Of a stretch of 64,000 nt of DNA, positions 58,793-64,000 are shown piece by piece. Source of the stretch: Actinocorallia sp039871655 (GTDB lineage Bacteria; Actinomycetota; Actinomycetes; Streptosporangiales; Streptosporangiaceae); assembly GCF_039871655.1 (NCBI RefSeq), contig NZ_JBDPLZ010000002.1, forward strand, positions 248,001 through 312,000. Reading direction: 5' to 3'. Under the pieces are notes generated by a model, which was not told the origin of the DNA, made no database searches, and worked only from the letters and a program-made list of their open reading frames with translations. The first letter of the stretch is position 1. Each line of letters begins with the position of its first letter. The translations under genes and the position numbers were made by a program.

Positions 58793-58841
58793 CCCGGTCG
58801 GGGAAGGATCCGTGGCCATCGTGGCACGGACCCCGGCCGGG
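58793..58841 (+). terminator. Long stem-loop between potC and the FAD oxidoreductase gene
   Basis: Outer arms CCCGGTCGGGG and CCCCGGCCGGG (one G-U pair) stacked on TCCGTG/CACGGA. It may protect or attenuate the operon message. Confidence 0.5.
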
Positions 58842-58867
58842 GCCCAGGGGACACAGAAGAAGGGAAT

Positions 58868-60277
58868 GTGAACGCGCTCAAGGCTCTCGCGGAAGCGGAG
58901 CCGACACCGTTCTGGCTGCAGGATCCGGCTCGTCCAGAGCCCTACCCCTCGCTGGTGGAGACGACCACCTGCGACCTGGCCGTCATCGGGGGCGGCTACA
59001 CCGGTCTGTGGACCGCGCTGATGGCCAAGGAAAGAGACCCGGCACTGGATGTGGTGCTGGTCGACGCGGACCTCGTGGGTGAGGCGGCCTCCGGCCGCAA
59101 CGGCGGCTTCTGCGCCGCCTCCCTCACCCACGGTCTGTGGAACGGAATGGAACGCTGGCCGCACCAGATCAAGACGCTGGAGCGGATCGGCAAGGAGAAC
59201 CTGGCGGAGATCGCCTCCGCCGTCGCCCGGTACGGGATCGACTGCGAGTTCGAGTTCACCGGCGAGCTGAAGGTCGCGACCGAGCGGTGGCAGCTGCCCG
59301 AACTGGAGCGGGAGGCGAGGCACGGTACCGCGCTGGGCCACGACATGCGGCTGCTCGACCACGACGCGATGTGCGCGGAAGTGGAGTCGCCCACCTATCT
59401 GGGCGGGCTGTGGGACGTGGACGGAGCCGCCATGCTCCACCCGGCCAAGCTCGCCTGGGGGCTGCGCGACGCCTGTGCCGCGCTGGGCGTCAGGATCTAT
59501 GAGCGGACGCCCGTCACGCTCATGGAAGGCGAAGGCGGGGGGATCCTCCTGCGGACGCCTTACGGCCGTATCAGGGCGCGCAAGGTCGCTTTGGGCACGG
59601 GAGCCTTCCCGCCCCTTCTCAAGCGGCTGAAGCACTACCTGGTGCCCGTCTACGACTACGCCCTCATGACCGAACCCCTGTCGCGGTCCCAGCTGGACTC
59701 CCTGGGGTGGCGCAACAGGCAGGGGCTGTCGGACGCGGCCAACCAGTTCCACTACTACCGGCTGACGTCCGACAACCGCATCCTGTGGGGCGGCTACGAC
59801 GCGATCTACCACTTCCGCAACGGGGTCCGCTCGGAGCTGGAGTCCCGTCCGGAGACGTTCGCGCGCCTGTCCGCCCACTTCTTCAAGACCTATCCGCAAC
59901 TTGAAGGGGTGAACTTCACCCACAGCTGGGGCGGGGTCATCGACACCTGCAGCAGGTTCTGCGCCTTCTACGGCAAGGCGATGGGCGGCAGGCTCGCCTA
60001 CGCCGTCGGCTACACCGGGCTGGGCGTGGGCGCCACCCGGTTCGGCGCCGAGGTCATGCTCGACCACCTGGACGTGGGGCCCGCGACGGACGAGCGGGCC
60101 GAACGGCTGGGGCTGGCGATGGTGACGGACAAGCCGCTGCCGTTCCCGCCCGAGCCGTTCAGGTTCGGGGCGATCCAGCTGACCCGCTGGTCCATCGCCC
60201 GGGCGGACGCCAATCAGGGAAGGCGCAACCTGTGGCTGCGCACCCTCGACCGGTTCGGGCTGGGGTTCGACAGCTGA
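58868..60277 (+). CDS. FAD-dependent amine oxidoreductase (PuuB/DadA-like)
   Basis: A 469-aa flavoprotein with the FAD-binding motif CDLAVIGGGYTGLWTALMAKERDPALDVVLVDADLVGEAASGRNGGFCAASL, the FAD-contact loop RKVALGTGAFPPLL, and the C-terminal GKAMGGRLAYAVGYTGLGVGATRFGAEVMLDHL. Such proteins oxidise gamma-glutamylputrescine, glycine or D-amino acids; the operon context (polyamine transporter plus aminobutyraldehyde dehydrogenase) favours an amine. No glutamylputrescine synthetase gene lies in the window. GTG 58868 has AAGGGA upstream. Confidence 0.85.
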   Translation: MNALKALAEAEPTPFWLQDPARPEPYPSLVETTTCDLAVIGGGYTGLWTALMAKERDPALDVVLVDADLVGEAASGRNGGFCAASLTHGLWNGMERWPHQIKTLERIGKENLAEIASAVARYGIDCEFEFTGELKVATERWQLPELEREARHGTALGHDMRLLDHDAMCAEVESPTYLGGLWDVDGAAMLHPAKLAWGLRDACAALGVRIYERTPVTLMEGEGGGILLRTPYGRIRARKVALGTGAFPPLLKRLKHYLVPVYDYALMTEPLSRSQLDSLGWRNRQGLSDAANQFHYYRLTSDNRILWGGYDAIYHFRNGVRSELESRPETFARLSAHFFKTYPQLEGVNFTHSWGGVIDTCSRFCAFYGKAMGGRLAYAVGYTGLGVGATRFGAEVMLDHLDVGPATDERAERLGLAMVTDKPLPFPPEPFRFGAIQLTRWSIARADANQGRRNLWLRTLDRFGLGFDS

Positions 60278-60281
60278 GCGG

Positions 60282-60320
60282 CGGACGGCGCCGGGCGGAG
60301 AGCCCGCCCGGCGCCGTCCG
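60282..60320. terminator. Perfect bidirectional terminator hairpin
   Basis: 17-bp perfect arms CGGACGGCGCCGGGCGG and CCGCCCGGCGCCGTCCG with a five-base loop, exactly between converging genes. Confidence 0.85.
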
Positions 60321-60321
60321 G

Positions 60322-61602
60322 TCAGGTGGCGAACAGCAGGGTCAGGCCGCCGACGGTGTAGAAGACCATCAGCAGCAGCAGCGGGAGCTGGCCGGTGAGG
60401 GCCCGGCGCTTGGGCAGCAGCTCGACCGCCCGGTCGTGGGCGGCGAACACGCCGAGCACGTGCCCGATGACCACGGCCCCGGCCCGGATGACGGCCTGGG
60501 TGGTGTCGCTGAGCATCTCGTAGTCGATCACCCAGTCGCGGGTGCCGAGATGGTCGGCCTGGGTGACGAACGGGTCGGTCCACAGCTTCAGCGCCTGCTG
60601 CCCGCCGAAGAACAGCAGGGTGAAGTAGTGCGCGATCAGGTAGCCGACCGCGATGGGGATCAGCGACGGGGCCAGTGCGCCGGGGGCCCCGGGGCCGATC
60701 GGGCGGGTGCACAGCCGGTAGGTGAGCGCCACCAGCGCCACCAGCGCGGCCAGCCCCAGGGTGCCCGTCAGGGTGCGGGGGAGCGGCCCCGACTGCACCT
60801 GGGCCGCCCACCAGGGGGAACGGGAGAACCCGTCGTAGGCGGTGGAGCCGAGCATCACGCAGACGACCGCGACCAGGCCGGGAGCCGCCTGGAGCCCGGC
60901 CAGCCCGTCGAACGGGTTGCGCAGCACCAGCCGGCCGTCGGAACGGCGGCCCAGCGGCGCCAGCCGGCCGATGAGCGCCGAGTAGACCTCGAACGGGTCG
61001 CCCCTGTCGAAGAAACGCGCGCCGAAGACCAGCGAGCCGACGATCATGACGACCGCGTAGACCGCGAACCAGGTGAGCAGCGCCCAGCCCTCCTCGCGGT
61101 CGGGCGGGATGAGCTCCAGCCAGGTGAAGGCGAACAGGCCGACGGCGGCCGGCCAGTAGCCAAGCCAGGGCGGAAGCTCGGCGAGCGGCTTTCCCCCGCT
61201 GAGCAGCGACAGGCCCGCGTGCACGGCCCGCAGCGGGTTCAGCAGCCTCCAGACCGGCCCGAACAGCAGCGACAACGGCACCAGGCCGACCCACAGGAGG
61301 ACGTAGACCGTCCAGGGCGCGGGGTTGGCCGCGCCGTCCGCGCCGAACAGGGCGGCGGCGACGGTCAGGACGGCTCCGGCGACGCCGACGGCCCGCAGGA
61401 CGAACCGGGTGGCCTTCGCGTCGGCGAAGGACTGCAGCCCGGCGGGGACGGGCCGTCCCTTCTCGCCGTCGAAGCGGGAGTCGCGCCACAACACGCCCAC
61501 CGCCATGAAGGAGACCAGGACGGCCAGCGCCGCCCCGGCCAGCAGGAACATCAGGGGGATCGGCAGGTCCTGGCGGCCGCCGATCCCGTGGGCGAGGAGC
61601 AT
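60322..61602 (-). CDS. Polytopic integral membrane protein of unknown function
   Basis: A 426-aa protein with about ten to twelve membrane segments (for example FLLAGAALAVLVSFMAVGVL, TVYVLLWVGLVPLSLLFGPVW, LLTWFAVYAVVMIVGSLVFGA). His residues lie within membrane or loop regions (AVHAGL, IAHYFT, VIGHVLG), which could be cofactor or metal contacts. I do not recognise the family. Its start lies within the stop of the cupredoxin-like lipoprotein gene, so the two form a unit; involvement in copper or redox handling is possible. Confidence 0.75.
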   Translation of the reverse strand: MLLAHGIGGRQDLPIPLMFLLAGAALAVLVSFMAVGVLWRDSRFDGEKGRPVPAGLQSFADAKATRFVLRAVGVAGAVLTVAAALFGADGAANPAPWTVYVLLWVGLVPLSLLFGPVWRLLNPLRAVHAGLSLLSGGKPLAELPPWLGYWPAAVGLFAFTWLELIPPDREEGWALLTWFAVYAVVMIVGSLVFGARFFDRGDPFEVYSALIGRLAPLGRRSDGRLVLRNPFDGLAGLQAAPGLVAVVCVMLGSTAYDGFSRSPWWAAQVQSGPLPRTLTGTLGLAALVALVALTYRLCTRPIGPGAPGALAPSLIPIAVGYLIAHYFTLLFFGGQQALKLWTDPFVTQADHLGTRDWVIDYEMLSDTTQAVIRAGAVVIGHVLGVFAAHDRAVELLPKRRALTGQLPLLLLMVFYTVGGLTLLFAT

Positions 61603-62027
61603 CAGGAGACCTCGAGGTTGAACAGCAGCAGCCCGGAGTCGTGGGTCTCCACCTCGAACCGGCCGCTGGAGTCGGCGGTGAACTCCACCACCGCGGTCTC
61701 GCCCGGCTTCAGGGCAGCGGTCTTCTCGTAGCCGTGGACGTGCAGCTCGTCGGCCTCGTCGCTGGTGACCTCGATGCGGACCTTGTCGCCCTTGGCGACC
61801 TTGTGGGTCGACGGCCGGGGCGCGACCTTGCTTCCGTTGATGTCCACCTTGACCAGCGTCCCGTCGAAGGCGGGCTCGCCGGCAGCCGCGGACTCCGTCC
61901 CCTCGGCGGCGGCCGAAACCGAGGCCGAGGCGGTCGGCTCGGTCTTCTCCTCCGCGTCGCCGCCGCAGCCGGCGGCGAACAGGAGGGACAGCGCGAGAAC
62001 GGGGGCGAGGGCTCGAACGCGGGACAC
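61602..62027 (-). CDS. Cupredoxin-like lipoprotein
   Basis: A 141-aa lipoprotein: signal peptide and lipobox LLFAAGCGG, an Ala/Ser/Glu-rich linker, then a ~95-residue beta-sandwich resembling cupredoxin domains: VKVDINGSKVAPRPSTHKVAKGDKVRIEVTSDEADELHVHGYEKTAALKPGE and FEVETHDSGLLLFNLEV. The two His of HVHGY and the late His could bind copper, but a classical blue-copper Cys is absent. Overlaps the downstream membrane gene by one base. Confidence 0.8.
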   Translation of the reverse strand: MSRVRALAPVLALSLLFAAGCGGDAEEKTEPTASASVSAAAEGTESAAAGEPAFDGTLVKVDINGSKVAPRPSTHKVAKGDKVRIEVTSDEADELHVHGYEKTAALKPGETAVVEFTADSSGRFEVETHDSGLLLFNLEVS

Positions 62028-62105
62028 GGGGGACTCCTGAGCTCGGGGGAGGCTGACCTGGGCCAGTCTAGGGATCCCTCCGAACCCACCGGATACCGCC
62101 GGAGG

Positions 62106-62903
62106 TCATGCCGGTGCGGGCAGAAGGGACTCCAGACGCGCCGCGAGCTCCAACGCGTCCGGCCGGTCCGCGGGTTCCGCCAGGCAACCGCGGATCACGT
62201 CCGCCGGGCCGGGGGAGAGTGACGGGGACAGGACGGGAGGGGTGCTCAGCACCGTCCGCAGGGTGAGGATCGCGTCGTCCGTCGGCAGGTCCCCGTACAG
62301 GCCGCGGCCGCTCAGCGCCCAGTGCAGAGTGGCGCCCAGGGACCACACGTCCGCCGCGGGCGAGGGGTCCTCGCCGCGCAGCAGCCCGGGGTCGGTGAAC
62401 TCCACCGAGCTGATCCGCCCCATCCCGGTGACCTGGACGCCCGGGGTCAGCACCTGCGACAGGCCCAGGTCGGAGAGCTTGGCGCCCCGCCCGGTGAGCA
62501 GCACGTTGCCGGGCTTGACGTCCCGGTGGACGATCCCCGCCTCGTGCAGCGCGTGCGCCGCCCGCGCCGCGCCCGCCACCGCCCGCACGCGTTCGGCGGC
62601 CCCCACCGGCCGGGACGGCATGGCGAGCGACCCGTCCGGCAGGTACTCCATCGAGTAGTAGAAGACCCCTCCCTGCTGCCCGGCGTCGTACAAGGTGACC
62701 AGGTGGGGCGACCGGACGACGGCGAAGGCCTTCAGCTCGCGGGTGGCGCGGCGGAAGGCGTCCTCGCCGGTGCCGCCCACCACCTTCACCGCCACCAGGT
62801 CCGCCTCGACCGGGAGCCGCGGAGGCCTCCTGGCCAGGAAGAACTCGCCATGGTTGCCCTGGCCCAGCGACCGTAGGAACTCGTAGTCGGCAATGCCCTG
62901 CAT
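62106..62903 (-). CDS. Serine/threonine protein kinase, divergent, no membrane anchor
   Basis: A 265-aa protein consisting only of a kinase domain. It has the Gly loop LGQGNHGEFFLA, VAVKVV (ATP Lys), HRDVKPGNVLL (catalytic loop) and a DLG in place of DFG (SDLGLSQ). The APE motif is replaced by FTDPGLLRGED, and PSPAADVWSLGATLHWAL follows. No transmembrane helix or sensor domain follows, unlike PknB-type kinases. ATG 62903 (or GTG 62906) fits the start of YEFLRSLG. It follows the antiporter gene by 31 bp and may regulate it. Confidence 0.85.
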   Translation of the reverse strand: MQGIADYEFLRSLGQGNHGEFFLARRPPRLPVEADLVAVKVVGGTGEDAFRRATRELKAFAVVRSPHLVTLYDAGQQGGVFYYSMEYLPDGSLAMPSRPVGAAERVRAVAGAARAAHALHEAGIVHRDVKPGNVLLTGRGAKLSDLGLSQVLTPGVQVTGMGRISSVEFTDPGLLRGEDPSPAADVWSLGATLHWALSGRGLYGDLPTDDAILTLRTVLSTPPVLSPSLSPGPADVIRGCLAEPADRPDALELAARLESLLPAPA

Positions 62904-62934
62904 CACGGGTCTCCTGACCGGAACGGGATCGTTT

Positions 62935-64000
62935 TCAAGGCTGCGGGAGCGAAGGGGCGGGGGAGGGCGGGGAGCCGGGCGCACCGATCACCTCGTCGGG
63001 CGCGGCGGCGGCGACGAGACCGGCCAGCTCCCCCTCGACGTCGGCGCTGAACCGGCTGATCACCTGGACGGACAGGGGGCCGTCCGCCACCGAGGCGGCG
63101 GCCGACTTCAGCACGGACATGGTCTCGGCCATCTCCGCCAGCTCGGACGACAGGCCGAGGCCCACCTCCAGCCGTTCGGCCGGGTAGGGGCGCAGATGGG
63201 CCAGCACCAGTTCGGCGTCCTGTCGTCCCGCGGCCCGTGCCGCGCCTTCGGCGGCCAGTTCCGCGGCCCGCGACAGGTCGGAGACGACCACCATGATCCG
63301 GTGGGCGGGGCGCCCGCCGGGATCGAGCCGCCCGACCTCCGCCGACTCGGCGGCGACCCGGCTCCGGGGATGGGTCCAGCTGAGCAGCGGACCGGTCATC
63401 GCGGTGGTGAGCAGCGCCATGAGCACCATCAGCGAGTACAGCTCGGTGTCCAGGACGCCCTTCTCCAGCCCGACGCTGAGAATGACGATCTCGGTCAGGC
63501 CCCGGGTGTTGAGGAGCACGGCGAGCCCGGCGCTCTCCCGGTTCGGCACGCCCAGCAGGCGGGCCGTCACGTAGGCTCCGGCGAGCTTGCCGAAGACCGC
63601 GACGAACAGGATCGCGGCGAGGGTGCCGAGGCTGGAGACCCGGAGCGCGCCGAGGTCGACGTCGAACCCGGAGACGACGAAGAACATCGGCAGCAGCAGG
63701 ACGGCCAACTGCTCCAGCCGCGCCAGGATCTCGTGGTTCAGCCGTTCGGCGGCGCCTCCCCGGGGCATGACCGCGCCGAACAGGAACGCGCCGAAGATGA
63801 AGTGGACGTGCAGCCACTCCGTCGCCCAGGCCGATGAGGACGACCGCCAGCAGGTCGGGGGTGAGCCGTCCGGCCTTCTCGTAGGCGGGCACCAGCCGCC
63901 GCAGCGCGGGCCGCACCCCCAGGAGCATCACCAGCGCGAAGGGCACCGCGAGCGCGGTCTTCCACTGGCCCTCGCCGGACCCGGCCAGGGCGACCACGGC
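62935..64000 (-). pseudogene. CPA2-type cation:proton antiporter, frameshifted and truncated by the window
   Basis: The C-terminal ~300 codons read as a KefB-like antiporter: FIFGAFLFGAVMPRGG, LLPMFFVVSGFDVDLGAL, LNTRGLTEIVILSVGLEKGVLDTELYSLMVLMALLTTAMTGPLL, then a Usp-like domain (HRIMVVVSDLSRAAELAAE). The preceding part, reading off the right edge, contains VPFALVMLLGVRPALRRLVPAYEKAGRLTPDLLAVVL in another frame. The frames meet near 63838, where one base seems to be extra (the second frame resumes with SSAWATEWLHVHF). This is either a sequencing error or a real disrupting mutation; the rest shows no decay. Confidence 0.7.

Noticed and set aside
58028..61489. 1153-codon minus-strand frame
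   Set aside because: Runs across potC, the FAD gene and the terminator; a GC-driven shadow.

Overview
The window is chromosomal DNA of a very GC-rich actinobacterium. Gene order (thiD, rpmB, fakA, recG, rsmD, coaD, yceD, rpmF, rnc, mutM, smc, ftsY, amtB, PII, glnD, ffh, rpsP, khpA, rimM, trmD, rplS, lepB, rnhB, then rpsB, tsf, pyrH, frr, cdsA, rlmN), frequent GTG starts, a smc-linked 61-residue coiled-coil gene and a DUF2469 gene are typical of Actinomycetia. Protein character best fits Streptosporangiales, but the genus cannot be fixed from the sequence alone.

Left part (1-8.7 kb): a partial secreted beta-propeller-type lipoprotein, a short formamidase-like gene, a DUF3515 lipoprotein with a stand-alone Lrp ligand-binding gene, thiL and thiD flanking a membrane-anchored CBM2-like protein, rpmB, fakA, and a TnpB-only IS200/IS605-like element with a likely omega-RNA at its right end, next to a 90-codon orphan gene. 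Core block (8.9-32.6 kb): DNA repair, translation, coenzyme A, chromosome condensation, SRP and ammonium/PII signalling genes in short operons, all on +, many with overlapping stops and starts and several with strong intergenic hairpins.

Accessory block (32.6-40.8 kb): the most interesting region. After a 414-bp AT-richer leader with repeated CGATCTTGATTT motifs comes a tight five-gene operon: a hyaluronan/chitin-synthase-like processive GT2 glycosyltransferase, two paralogous membrane-anchored right-handed beta-helix proteins, a third beta-helix protein resembling polysaccharide lyases or epimerases, and a UDP-glucose dehydrogenase. Together they look like a complete synthase-dependent pathway for a uronic-acid-containing cell-surface polysaccharide with extracytoplasmic tailoring. 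It sits between rnhB-DUF2469 and dprA-comM-yraN, normally near neighbours.

Right part: dprA, comM, yraN, xerC and an M23 peptidase on the minus strand; the rpsB-tsf / pyrH-frr-cdsA-rlmN run on +; a DivIVA-like repeat protein and a HIT protein. Then a polyamine locus: an Lrp/AsnC regulator diverging from an aminobutyraldehyde-type dehydrogenase, a spermidine/putrescine-type ABC transporter (potA, D, B, C) and an FAD oxidoreductase, which together would import and oxidise putrescine-like amines. It ends at a perfect 17-bp bidirectional terminator hairpin. The last genes, on minus, are a polytopic membrane protein paired with a cupredoxin-like lipoprotein, a divergent Ser/Thr kinase, and a CPA2-type antiporter that runs off the window and carries an apparent frameshift. 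I saw no tRNA, rRNA or CRISPR array.
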